DNA of 64,000 bases. Origin: Diadema setosum. Taxonomy: Eukaryota > Echinodermata > Echinoidea > Diadematoida > Diadematidae. Shown in pieces: positions 13,901 through 27,936 of this stretch. Position numbers and translations under genes: made by a program. The stretch spans positions 7,419,900 to 7,483,899 of the forward strand of contig CM067062.1 in the NCBI GenBank assembly GCA_033980235.1, in the 5' to 3' direction. The first letter of the stretch is position 1. Each line of letters begins with the position of its first letter. The notes under the pieces are model-generated. The model saw only the letters and a program-made list of their open reading frames with translations, did not search any database and was not told the origin of the DNA.

Positions 13901-15437
13901 TGTCTACACCTGTAGTTGAACTATATTTATGACAATATTAAATCATTTGACTTAAAGATAATAAAAAGTTTTGGTACCTCAAAAGTTTCCTTGTATTTCC
14001 TTGTCTTAGTTGGTGTTTCAGGTTAAAGTACCTTTCATGTAACTATTAAACACTGTGAGACTTACTCGCCCCAAAGTGCTCTCATGTCTTAGTAATCATG
14101 CAACTAACTGCGACCAGCAGCCCCATACGCATAGCGACCAGCAGTCCCATACGCATAGCGTAATCGGGCTTCGCATTGTAGCATTCAGGATCATGACAGA
14201 TTTAGTATCGCAGGATAAATGTCAACTTGAAATCCCAAAAATTCTTCAATTTGAAGACTTAACAATTAAGATTATGTATTGAAAACAGGCTTCGGGCAAC
14301 GTTTGGTTCTGCCTTTAGTCCCTTTCTGTTCGAATTGATGACTGAATGTGACTCGGCCGAGAGGACCTTGGGAGAGCTACCATACACTGAATACTACAGC
14401 CAAAGCATGCGAACACATCACATGCGCACAAATTTCAAATCCATCAAGGATAAGATGTTTGTGTGCGCATGCGCTGGCCGTAGTACAATGTAGTCAGTGT
14501 AGTAGCTCTCCCAAGGTCCTCTCGACCGAGTCACATTCAGTCATCAATTCGAGAAGAAAGGGACTATTGGCAGAATCAAACGTTGTCCGAAGCCTGTTTT
14601 CAATACTTCAACTTAATTCGTAAGTCTTCAAATCGAAGAAATTTTTAGATTTTAAGTTGCAAATTAACCGCGATACTAAATCTGTCATGATCCTGAATGC
14701 TACAATGCGAAGCCCCATTACGCTATGCGTATGGGGCTGCTGGTCGCAGCTAGCTATGCGTACAATGGGCTGTACGCTGCTGGTCGCAGGCAGTGGTTTC
14801 GTACAGTATTTATCGACGCGGTACGGTGACGGCTCTGGTACGAAACCATTATTGCATGATTACTAAGACATGAGAGCACTTTGGGGCGAGTAATTCTCAC
14901 AGACAACGAACTTTAACGTGAAACACAAACCAAGACAAGGAAATTCAGGGAAACTTTTGAGGTACCAAAACTTTTTATTATCTTTAAGTCATAGATATTT
15001 CAATGAAGGAAATAAATATTAATACACATAAAAGGCTAATAGCCTTCTTGCAGCTATTACTTTGGTCATTGACCCCGTAACTACATTAGTACTACACATA
15101 ATATCCAACATGATGATCATGACCATGTAAACATCAAATATGGTATTCCTTGTCATCAGCTAGGAATAAAATATGCTGTCTAATATGTCACTTGCACCGA
15201 GGGTCTGCATTCTTCATTTCTATATTCACAACAGACAGGCTGCTCCTAGTTTGACAGGCTTTCCCTTGCACACCTTCCATTGACCAGTATTAACAGAAAG
15301 ACAAAGTCTCCAAGAGATGATGCAGCTAGAAAACCCCCAGGATTAGGAGGAGGAGCAGTACAACTTACATGATGCGGGCATGTGCCCTGGAGCTGATAAC
15401 AGGAGCAAGGTGGAGCTCATCTGATGGACAGACAGAC

Positions 15438-15468
<31 letters not shown>

Positions 15469-18400
15469 CAAAGTGTTACAATACAAGTGACTTTCATCAA
15501 AACTCCTTTTACACCCAGTCATGAAAGCCAGGTACTGAACACTTCTCTATACACATATAATTGCTATTAAAGTAATCTGGGCCCTGTTCCACAAACAATG
15601 AAATTTGCAGTTTCTAAAAGTGAAAAAATTCCTCACATCCAGGGAGCTACGATGTACATCATTTGCCAAGGCGGACAAGCAGATGTTCAAATTGTTGTAG
15701 AACACTTGCCAGAACATGAATTAATTTTACTTGCTGAAAAGAAAGTCCAAGATTGTAAAGCAAATGACATAGAAAATCACTTTTAAAGTCAAGGGCTTGA
15801 TAAAAAAAACAATCATTTCAATAAACCTGCAAAGAGCACAACCACGTTGACTGCCATGCTTAAACACAATTGGAGTTTACAAACTTGGTTCGATCGAGTG
15901 TTGGTGATGCATTGCATTGCCATTAGGGTTTCTTCATATAAGTGTTGAAAAGTTGCTGAAATGAAATTAGCATCTCTATAGTCATTGTTTCGGGGCTTCT
16001 CAAGGCATCCTCAAAGTTAATGTATCTCACCCACATGTTCCTCTTGGTAACACATAAAAAAAAAAAAAAAAAAAAAGTTACATGGGGCCTAAATGTGTAT
16101 GTCATGTGACATCTTACCCGTCTGTGGTGGTATGTCATCACAGTATGCAGCTTCACCAGAGCACTGTCGGAGGGCCGACAGATGGACCACCGGCCGGCCT
16201 AGCGGATCTGCATCTGACTGGTCCAGTGGGGGTGGCTGGTTGGAGACCATGATGATAATGATGATGTGAGGAGAGCTCATTGTTAATTTATGTCGGTGCA
16301 ATGACACTACACAAGAACTCCGTAGTGACATTTGATGTCACTAATCTAGAAGTCTTACATTTAGAGGTAGAGGACATTGCTAGTAAGGTAGCAGTTGTAG
16401 TAGTTTATGATTGCATCAGCAGCAAAAATCTTATGAATGGCAACAAAAGAAATGTAAGCCAAACTTAATACCATCTCAAAAAATCACACAAATAAAAGGA
16501 CATCACTTTATCATGGCTAGCCAAAGCTGGGTTGCCTTTAGTTCACAAAATAGTCAACCCAATGATTGTGGCCTTTTGTGTTTTCTGTTCAATTTACAAT
16601 GTCAGTGATCACTTGTTTGCACAATTTAAATTGCACAGGAGTGATTCTAATGATGTGAAAGAGCTTGTGAATGTGAGAGAGAGAGAGACAAAAAAAAAAA
16701 AAAACAACTCCAGCATAACAAAACCTCAGCCTTCATGAAATGTGGTACTTCACAGAGCAGGCCATGCAATGAATTCAAGAATATCAAATCAGAAGCATGT
16801 GTGGAGTTCACTTGGTCTACTGAGCTGTACGTAAGACATATACATATAAAAAGAGTGCTCTTTGTCCTACTTTGTTTCTGAGGAAAGCACTGTAATGAAG
16901 TACTGAGCACTGCAGTACTGTAGATGTGCTACTGCTGTTGAATTAGCAGACTAATCCTTTAGAGGGAATTCAAAGTTCAATTGTGGGTTTATGGCATCAC
17001 CTAGTGACACAAATGCATACCTGATAGACCTGGGTGCTGACTGGGCCATCCTCATTATATGACGACAGCAAGCTGGGCTCTGATAACTGACCTTGGGCAT
17101 ACGGACCAGTCAAGGCCTTTGCAAAATAAAGAAGATTGCATTAAAAAAAAAGAGAAGGAATAACATATTCTCCTTTTGATTCATAGCATCATTCACATTG
17201 CAATTGTTATGTTGTGTGAACATAAACATCTTAATCAGAATCATCTTTATCTTCCTAATATTATCATCTTCACGACACTCTATAGTCAGTGGCAATAAAC
17301 TTTAAAAGTAATATTTTCTACAGAAGATCGAGAAAATAAAAGAAAGAACAACAGGAGAAGCAGAAGAAACTAGAAATGTCGCTACAGCGACTGGTTATAC
17401 CCCCGCCAAACAACATTTCATAAGCTTTGGTCAAAACAACATTTCATAAGCTTTGGTCAAAAAACTGAGGAAGTAGTTAAATCCGCAAGATCTTTCCTTG
17501 ATCTTCTGCCATTAATATGCCGTTACCATGGCAACGTACTTTCGGGTACTGTCGAAAAATGCGTCTTGCACATCTTCAACCAAAGGCACACATCAGTACC
17601 AAGTTTCATGGAAATTGGGCAAAAACTGAGGAAGTAGTTTGCAACACAAAATTTTCCATCATTTTGGCTCATAATATGTGAGCTGTTACCATGGCAACAT
17701 ACTTTTTGTCACTGTCAAGAAATGTGTCATGCTGACCTATATCCTAAGACAAACATTCAATATGAATTCCATGAGAATTGGAAGAACACTGATGAAGCAG
17801 TTTTGCCATGAAGCATTTTGCCCTATATTTTACCAATAACATGCCGTTACCATGGCAACGCACTTTTTGCCACTGCGGAAATATGTGTCTTGCACATTAA
17901 CATATTCAGATGAACATCTGTACCTAATTTCATAAAAATTGATCAAAAACTGTGGGAGGAGTTCGCGACGCAAGATTTGTACCCATTTTTGCCCATAATA
18001 TGCCGTTACCATGGCAACATACTTTTGGGAACTGTCAAAAAATACGTCTTGCACATCTACAACCCAAGGCACACAGCTGTGCCAAGTTTTATGGGAATCG
18101 GATGAAAACTGAGGAAGTAGTTCGTGACGCAAGATTTGCAACGGACCGACCGCCCGACCGCCCGACTGTCCGCTGATTCCTATATACCCCCTTCAAACTT
18201 CATTTGGCGGGGGTATAAAAAGAGACAAACAAAAAGAAATAGAAGACAAAGAAGACAAATATGAAGAAGGATAAGAAGAAAAGGAAGAAGAGTGGAAAGG
18301 GAGGAAGAAAAAGAAATCAAAGATGATAATAACAAAGAAATGATACTCTTCTTCATAGGAGAGTACATTCAGTTCAGAGATACAGAATGCTCACACAGCC

Positions 18401-21400
18401 AAGATCTAGTGTTGGAAAGTCTCAACTACATCATGGATATCATCGCAAACATACCTCCTTGAAGTTGATCTGATGTGAGACAGAGACATAGAATCTCAGG
18501 AAGCATGTCTCCATTAGGCTTTGTCTGTACTCAGCTGACAAACCCATCACATGCGGAGCTGGATGGACCTCAGACGAGATGGAGTTTAGTGCATCCTGAA
18601 GAAGACTCTGATTCCATGTTCTACAGTGGTTGTGATGAAATCAAAGTAGCTGGATTAGGAATTCCAACTGGTATCAAAACATTCTTTGTACCTTTTACAC
18701 AGCAAACAATATTCAATATTCTGCTAGATCTTACAACTTTTAACTTTTTCCGTGCCATGTTCACACACCGGACTCAGTCGACGGATTGCCCAGTTTATAC
18801 ATTTTGCTCTAACAAATGCACAACCCCACCAAAAACTAACCAGCAATATATTGCCATATGCCACAATACACTGAAAGCTTCACTCGTGATTCTATTCCTC
18901 ACAACGTCACTTTGTGTTGCCTGATGATTTAAAGGTAAAACAAAGGTAAAAGGTTCTGGTAAGGATTTGAGAAACCGCACGTCTAGCACCATTTCATATT
19001 TGCTTGCAATATATCGTAAGGGTCTACCAAGAAACTTACCTGGGTGACGCGATTAGCCAGGATGATGAGTAGTTTTGGAGTATTTTGAAATTAAAAGTAT
19101 AGAATAATAAAAGTCGGTATACCAACCTTTATTCCATGGAGGATCCAGGCTAACTCGGACTCAGGGACAACTCAGCCGTATTTCAAACAATAACACAGGG
19201 TCATGCAGTTTGTGATCGCCATGGTTTATACATAGGCGCATGTTTATTTGGTATGCATTCCAAACAGAACCTCTTTGATGCACGTGTTGTATCAACTCGG
19301 CCCCTAACTGCGACCAGCCAGAACGCGAAGTGCTCCCATAATACAACTGTACAATTCAGAGGGAGAACTCGGCCCCGCCGTCAAAGTGAGGCTGAGTTGT
19401 CCCCGAGTCTGAGTTAGCCTCACCCAAATCGGGTAAGTTCTGAAACTGCGACTCCCACAAACCTTTTTGGTTAATATCTTGCATTTTCATTCCTCTTAAT
19501 TATAGTCCATCAAAATGCTTCTGTTACCATAGCAACCTCCACCATATGGTGGGTACATAGCACACACTGCACATATTTCAAATGCTTCCATGCAAGGTGC
19601 AAATAATAATCATGAATCTATGGACTGCATGCTACCTGTACTTACTGTCCAATCAGACTGTTGCTTGTCTTCATAGCAAGAACAACCTGACTGTCCACTC
19701 CTCCAAATGCCAGCAACAAATCCTTGACCTTTGGCCCCTCTGGGTTAAGGGTCACCCTAAATCCACAGGTGACTCCTGCAAGGCTACAGTGGTGGCGTGG
19801 TGCAATCTTCTGCGCAAAGACATAGTCATTCTGAAGGAAGAAAAAAATAAGATCTCATCATAGTTCCTGTAGTGAAATAAAATGACTTTAACATTGTCTT
19901 GTGAACGGCTTACTGTAAAGTCAGAAAGAATTGCAGCATCAAACTTTCAGGAATTGGAGGCGATGGATTACTTTAGTGCATTAAATTCTCAAAAATTGTC
20001 ACTGGCAGTCAATACATCATGTAAACAGGAATTTTGGCTTGCATTTGACTTTTGTTAATCTGGTCTCCTTGCAAAATTTATGAAATTTTCTGGTTTTACA
20101 GCATTCTTCTCACAACATTTAATTCAAACCATTTTAATCATTCTACATCAAACTAACTACGAAACAACTTGTGACATCTTATTTCTACCCTTTCTCCAAA
20201 CTTTTATCTCCATGCATACCAGCATTTTCACTTTTGTGACAAAAGTCTGGGAAAATAGAAAAGTTCACATATAAAAAAAGAGAAAAAAGAAATGGTTATA
20301 TACCTGTTGCCTGGAATTTAAAAAGACATACGCTTATTGTATAATTATGGAAAAACCTTCGTAAGACAATGCAACCCATTATGTGAATTGAATGAATGTA
20401 GGAATGTTAGCCAAGCACATGATTGACAAATTGAGGAATTTTGGACAATCCATTCAAAGGTTATCAATTTTTAAAGTTTTGGTGCAATCATTGCTGGATG
20501 AGAAGACTTATCAGTTATGATGTCACATACGAAGAATGATATAAAGAGAATACAAAGAAAATTTCCCATGAATGCTGGAAATTTGCAAGCTTGCACTTGC
20601 AAACTACTTACTTTGTCAGTGAAAGGGATGTGTAGAGACTCAACAATTTCATCTCGCTCAATCAAAGTTTGATCAGGTGTGGGAAAGAAATCTATGTTGA
20701 ATGGAACAGTGCGTCTGCAGCCTGTAAATATAAAAACAAGTAGGTGCTTTGAAGGTCAGTTAGGGGGAGTAGATATTTCTGAAAAATAATGCACATACAT
20801 CTCATTTGAAAATGCTCAAATTCATATAGACAATAGAGAACATAATATTTCTTCAAATGGCCCAATGATTTCCACAGTAATTAATACATGTTATGTTTCA
20901 TCTATTCTGTACATTGATTCTTAGCCTTGTACATCTGACAATCTTTTAAATGCCATGAATTGACATCAACCTAAAGATAATGGTCATCACTTATAACAGA
21001 GTTCAAATCAAACTGAATGAAAAGATAACTAAGAACCATATTAATGCACACTAGGGAAACTCATTTTCTATTTAAATGTCCATTGCTCCTTGTCACCGCA
21101 AAATAGCAGCTTTAATAACAACTAACAAACAGATACTTTTCCCTGCACTTCGGCAAATACATTAAAGGCACTCAATCGTGATGAGTGGTTTGTGCGGCAC
21201 GGAGACGAATGCAACACGCTGCCTCCCCCATTCTGTATCAAATGTAGTGACCCCGAATGAGAATAACGCTGGCTCAATGGGTCAGCGAACAACCTGCTAA
21301 CCTACAAGAGCTCGATGCTACAAATCTCCTAACCCAAAATAGCTGTCCAAGCGAGCCACGAGAGCTTCCAAAGGACGCACACTTTCAGTGCGCATGCGCA

Positions 21401-24400
21401 TGAAGAGAGGCCAAAAGAGCCACGCGTCTTCTGGCCTCTCTCCTCCAATCACCGCAGCTTGCGGTGACAATGTATGTGTATGATGTGTACACACACACGC
21501 ACACACACACACACGTGTCTCAGTGGCAGCACTGTCCCACACGATGGATATAGCACCGAGTCTGGCATTGCGCAATTGCATGCACAAACTTCGGTGGTTC
21601 GGAGTTTACGTACCATAACGGATGGCGATCTGCTGCCTTTAAGTACAACATGTAAGACAACCTGCCACAAAACAACACAACAAAAATGTTGCCAACATGA
21701 ATATTCAGTACACTGCCAGTATCTGAAATAATATTATAGGTTGTATCAGTTGTCCATATTTTTTTGTTTTTGTTGTTTTTGTTTACAGGTCACACCTCTG
21801 ATACCTAAAATTACAGAGTTAAATGGTTCCCATTGACAAACTATGGCTATCTAAGAACATGGAAGAAGAAAAAAAAAAGGGGGGTGGGGGGTAACCTACC
21901 ACCTGCCTTGACCAGAGTGACCGTTGTCTTTGTTGCCATGAGAACCACACTTAAGTCCATTACACCTGAGGCTGCAGCCACACTGGGACCTATGGTCTGC
22001 AAATGGGGAATTAAGACAGTTCAGTGGATGATAATATAGCAATATTCTGTGGGGATAATGGAAGTAACATGGAAAATCCCTGCAATTCAGATGGTGCCAT
22101 CCAGTATTGGATTAGAGCACAATACCAAACAATGATGAAAACACACCTCTTGAAACCACTGTCATGGAAGAGCAGGGCACTCTCAATTGAATTATTAATC
22201 TTTATTTCTTCTTTTTTAATTTTCTACGCCCTTGTGCCTTTAATCTATTCTCTCTGAGAGCATTCAATGCCTTCAAACAATACTCTCTTTGCTCTGTGGC
22301 TATTAATGGACAGGTTGGTAATAATTCTTTTGTAAGAAAAGCTTCCACAAACTGATTGACTATAATGGTGTGAAGCTGGTTACAAATTGCAGTATCACCT
22401 TTCATGCCAGAAGGTCATGTAGAAAAAAAAAAAACAAAAAAAAAAAAACTAACAAATGGAAACAAAACATGTGCCAGAGGTTACTTTGAGATATCATCTG
22501 TCTCAACACAAGAATCAAAGGTGCATGTTGAAATTTCATTTCCTAGGACTGGCATCACAACAGAGACTGATGATGCAGATAATTAAGCTGAAAGTTTTGG
22601 GTCATAACACTTTTTTGAAGACCTGGGACCAGGTAAGCATTTTTTTTTTCCATGTTTGACCCAATGCCTACTAGTACCAGGATGGTCAATGGTTTTGTTG
22701 TTTGTTTGATTTTATTTTCTGTTTTGTTCTTTGTTTTGTTTTACAATCTGTTTGGGGGACAGGTCATATTACTTATACAACGTATGCCAGAGTTTCTACA
22801 TGCATGAGAACAATGCACTCACAGCCATATTCCTGATCTGCTGTCCTCCGAACCAGCGCAGGATCTCAAGAATGGCAGATGCACTGCGAGTCTGATATTC
22901 TGGACAGCACAAGGATAGAGGGTCAAGATACGTGAGAGAACAGAAATTCTATCAACTGGCAGAAGTAATGAATGAAGGCATTCATCACACATGCATTTGA
23001 TGTTATCAATGCATATGTATCACTATGAAATTTTAGCTAATTCATTCACATGTCCTGCGGTTTTTTTAATGCCTCCGCCACGAAGTGTCACCGGAGGCAT
23101 TATGTTTTCGGGTTGTCCGTCCGTCCGTCCGTCCTTCCGTCCATAATCAATTTTGTGGACAGCGAAACTAAAAAACTGTTAGAGGTATCCTAATGAAACT
23201 TGGCATGTATATGTATGAGTGGATGAAGTTGTGCCTATCAACTTTTGGGCGCACATGCTTAAGGTCAAAGGTCAAAAGGTCAAGGTCAAATGCCCCAAAT
23301 TTCACTATTTCCCCTATATCTATGCAATGCCTGGGAGGTATTTTCTTGAAACTTGGTGTATACATGAACTACCAAATAAAGATTCCCCAGAGAGAGCTTT
23401 GGGTCATGAGGTCAAAGGTCAAGGGTCAAAAGTCAAGTGAAAATGTTAAAATTTCACTTTTTTTCTCCATATCTCACAAATATTTCAAGGTGTCTTCATG
23501 GAACTTAGTATATATGCATGTACTGACTGGCAGTGATCATGTAGGGAATTTAGGGGTCATGGGTCAAAGGTCAGGGGTCAAAGGTCAAGGTCAATTCATC
23601 AAAATGTCATTATTTCTCTCTTATCATTGCAATGCATGCAGGATTTTTTCTTGAAACTTAGCGTATGCATGTATCATCCAAAACAGATTCTCTTGGAAGT
23701 TTCTTGCCAAAAGGTCAAAGGTCAAGTGAAAGTGCTAAATTTTACTTCTTCTTTAAACTTATAAAAGGGTCAAAAGTTGGGTACAAATCCTCAAATCCCC
23801 AAATACCTGCACTCTTAGACAGTATAGCCATTCATCCAAATAAACCTAGTTCAAGGAAAGTGAACACTTGATGCATTTGTGACAAACCTGCCATTTTAAT
23901 ATTTTGCCAGTTATGTGAAACTGTCATCACACATTGTCAAGACATTGTGCTATAGACCTATTTGGAGAACCATGCATTATGGCGGAGGCATACCAGTCGC
24001 CATAGCGTCATTTCTAGTTGTTGTTTTTTTTTTTTAACTCACTATGGGGTATTCTTTCAAACCACAAAAGAAAAAAAAAACAGACTTGTGACAGAAAACT
24101 CAATTATTCTAGCAAAATTGATTTTTTTTTTTCTGCTGTGCTATACACCATTTTTTTGTCATGCAAATAATACTAGGTATTCTATCGTTCCATTAAAGAT
24201 AGTATATTCAAAAGCTAAAGAAGATAAAGCCATCATGAAGTTCAGTGCATTGCACATAGTATACAATCAGTGCTCAGAACTTGGTTTACAATAGACAGTA
24301 ACACACCATACCTGGGTATCTATCGACCACTTCTTTGAGAATCCTCTCCAGTTCTGTCACGGTGACCCCTGACCCTATGGTGACCCCAGAGTCAGAGGTT

Positions 24401-27400
24401 GTGACCTTGGTCAGTTCTGTTATCCCATTTCCAGAGGAGACCACGCGGAGTAATTCAACCCCATCACGGGTTTTCTCCACTCCTGTCCACATTAAATTGA
24501 AGAAGATAAATCATTTCTTGCAAAAAATAATCTGTGCACAGCAATGTCATTGGATGGACAAACATGGCTAGTTGCATAAAGACCTCATTCCATAGAAGAG
24601 GCTAATGAAAGTGAGTTACAGTCACACCTGTCTATAGCAGCCACCCAAGGGAGATGAAAAAAAAAATGCCTGTTGAAGACAGGTGGATGCCATAGACAGG
24701 GTCGTTAACATGGCCTAAATTGAGATTAGTGCATATGGCAGATGACTGTATATTATGGTGATTCATTCTAATTGCAGCAATAACACCTACTTTCTTTTTA
24801 TTTTGCTGAATTTTTTACACTTGCAACAAAAGTGAACACATAACATAGTTATGGTGAGTAGATTTGATCATTAACTAGTACTAACCCTATATACTGGGCT
24901 ATTTTGAAATTATAAAGCCCAAGAGGCTATTGCACCCTCCCCCCTCCCAGATCTCTGCCATCGATCGGCAATTCACAGCAAAAATCGGCACGCATGTTGC
25001 CCATTATGGAACCCACAACACAGTAAATGTCTCTGAATCATGCTAATTATTCTAATTTACACATTATTTTTCTGTGCATCAGATTTTAAGATCTAAATCC
25101 CAAAATACAGCTTGATATGGGCCTCTTTTTTGTGTGTATGTGTATTAATACTCTTTTTATGTTATAAATGAATTTACATTCGATGAATGAATTTGTGGTA
25201 TCAAAACCAATTTCAATTTCTTTTGTATCTTATTATTTCTTTTACTTCTGATGTATTTCTTTTTTTTTGTGACTTATCATGCATTTCTTTGTTCTTTTAT
25301 TTCTTGTTTTACATTGCTTCTTTTTATCAAGAATATCATATTTGACAATAACCAAAAGAATGTCATCTGAAAAAACCAAGGAAAAAACATCCAACACTTC
25401 CTGTACAACCCTTACACTGCAAACGATAAAGTTATTGGAAACCACAGTCGGTGACATTCGTCACAAAGAAAAATGTCCTATATCTTTGCAAGCTTATCCC
25501 TGATTTTTGCTAATAGGGTCTAAAAATGTGTGCAAAATGTGAAAGAAAAAAAGTAATGACATTTCTGAAATAAAGATAAAAAAACAAAAAAAAATCCTTT
25601 TCACTCTTTTGATGCCACATTCGCACCTCCAACTCAGTTGACGGCATACCAACTTCGCTTATTCTGCTCAAAAGCACAAAGCCGCCCAAACGGACCGATA
25701 TATCGCCAAATGCCACAGTACGATGAAAGTGTACAGTGTAGCTTGATTCTATGTGGTGATTGGCTATCACGTTCCCTACACTAGATTTGCTAGTAAATTC
25801 TAAGTTTCTGGCACGGTTTTGCATGGAAAAGTAATGCCTCTACAATAATATGGCTACTGGTCATTTGAAAGAAAAACGATCGAAGATTTGTCATACAATT
25901 TACATCAAAGCAAAGTTTGGCAATTTCTCAACAACTTTGCTCATTACATTTACAGCGTAGCAAAAATCTACTTTAAGTAAAAGAGATTTGAAAAGCAGAT
26001 TTTTTTCCTACAGAGCATGTCTACTGGTGTCTCAGAATAATGTGGCATAAAGCGGGTTTACAACATGGCACATAAAGAGTTAAAATTATCACAAAAACCC
26101 CCCTCCCCCTCCCAGCTATGTGTACGTGTAGGGTATGCCTGGTATTACAAGTAACAGGTTTTGTTGTTTTTGGTTTTTTTGTCTATATAAAGAAAATACT
26201 ACTACATATATCATGTAATCTAAAGATATATTGCTATTTCACTTGCCCATTAACCCTAACTTACCTGGGGGGGGGCCATAATGGCCCCCCCCTCGACAAA
26301 TTCCGCGACCATTCCGGCGTGCAAAATTTTTTGACCGCGCCGCTCGCTGACTTTTTACTTTCAAGTCTCGCGCAACTTTTGAGACCAAATTTGTTGCGTC
26401 CGGGCATACCGTTCCGAAGCCACGCCCCTTCAAAAAATTTTCGTCAACCCCAAAATCGCTCAAAAACGTGATTTTGTGTACAAAGTCAATACAAATTGTG
26501 TTTTTTCAATTAATTCATATAAAGATTCATATTTTTCATTTTAATGGCTGAAATCAATTCATTTTAGTATAGTTATGCTTCAAAAAATGTGTATAACAAA
26601 TTCTGTTGAAAAAAACAACAAAAACAAAAGTTTGAAAAAACAATGAAATACATAAAAAATTGATAAAACAATAAAAAACATAAGAAATTAATTTTGATAC
26701 TGAATTTTTTTTTACGCGCCAATGTTTGGAATGTCACTAGGAATATTTACACCAAAAATCAGCATTCCATAAGCTTTTATAAGCCAATTACAGACGAAAA
26801 TGAGGTCTTTTGCATATATTTGCATAATTAATTGATTTAAAATAAAAAATGCTAATTTTTTGAAAATCTAACTTAGCAGTCTTGTAGATTACATCCGGCT
26901 TTATGTTCATGCAAAATTTTGCGGCGATCGCGCGATCAACGGCCGAGATCTGATGGGGGGGCCATAATGGCCCCCCCCCAGGAATTCAAGCTTGCTAAAT
27001 AGCCCAGGTAAGTTAGGGTTAATATCCAGCATGATCATGCAGATTAACAAAATACTCAGCTAAGCAGATTACCAAAATACTTTGCTAAGCAAATATGGTG
27101 ACTATTTCTGGAACTTTTTATCCCTGTTGTACAGCTGTATAATGAAGACTGTACAAAGCTGGTTGAGCACAGGAAGAACAATTGGTGCTGTACAAATTTG
27201 ATGACGTAAGAATCTTGGTTGATGATAAACAAATAAGAGCTTTACCCATCATGGTATTCCCTGCAATCATGATAATACTGGGGTCATCTGCCTTGATTCT
27301 CAGTAGCTCTGTGAGCGACGAAGCCAGAGTCCAGGTGAACCGACCTTTTGTGAAGGTTGCAGTTCTGTTATACTCATCGTAATCAGTCTGACAATACAAA

Positions 27401-27905
27401 GATGAAGAGGAAATATCAACAGATTGATAACTTGACCATGAACTGGGAATCTATCGCAAAAAAAAGAAGAAATAAATTGAATTTAAAAAAATAGCAGGAT
27501 TGCTATTACCGGCTTTTTACCTTTTCCCCAAAATTTGCCAAGTACACTCCTCTTGCATGGTCACACATAGGCATGTTTCTTTGGTAAAAAAATCCTTGAA
27601 GAGACTGTTTGTTTCACTTGTAAAGTCACACTTACCATTGTAACTTAGATCTTATGACAAAGGATAATTGACTCTTGGTACACTTGTAAATACTGCAACT
27701 TTCATGCAGACTGAATCCCATTCTTGTGATTACTAATAAAATAGTAAAATATGATATGACAGTACACCACAAAAAAAGTCTCAAAATTATAAAATCAGAA
27801 GGCACAATTGCCCTCATGGGGAAATCAAGTTTGTATGAAATATGGTTACTATTTGCAGTTTGTTGAATAAATAATGGTTCATCACTATGATCATTTCATT
27901 TATTG

Positions 27906-27936
<31 letters not shown>

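Noticed and set aside
18475..18924. 149-residue plus-strand open frame
   Set aside because: Its first third is antisense to exon 14 and the rest is intron; no protein similarity.
23193..23654. 153-residue open frame
   Set aside because: It is a translation of the AGGTCA tandem repeats in element E1.
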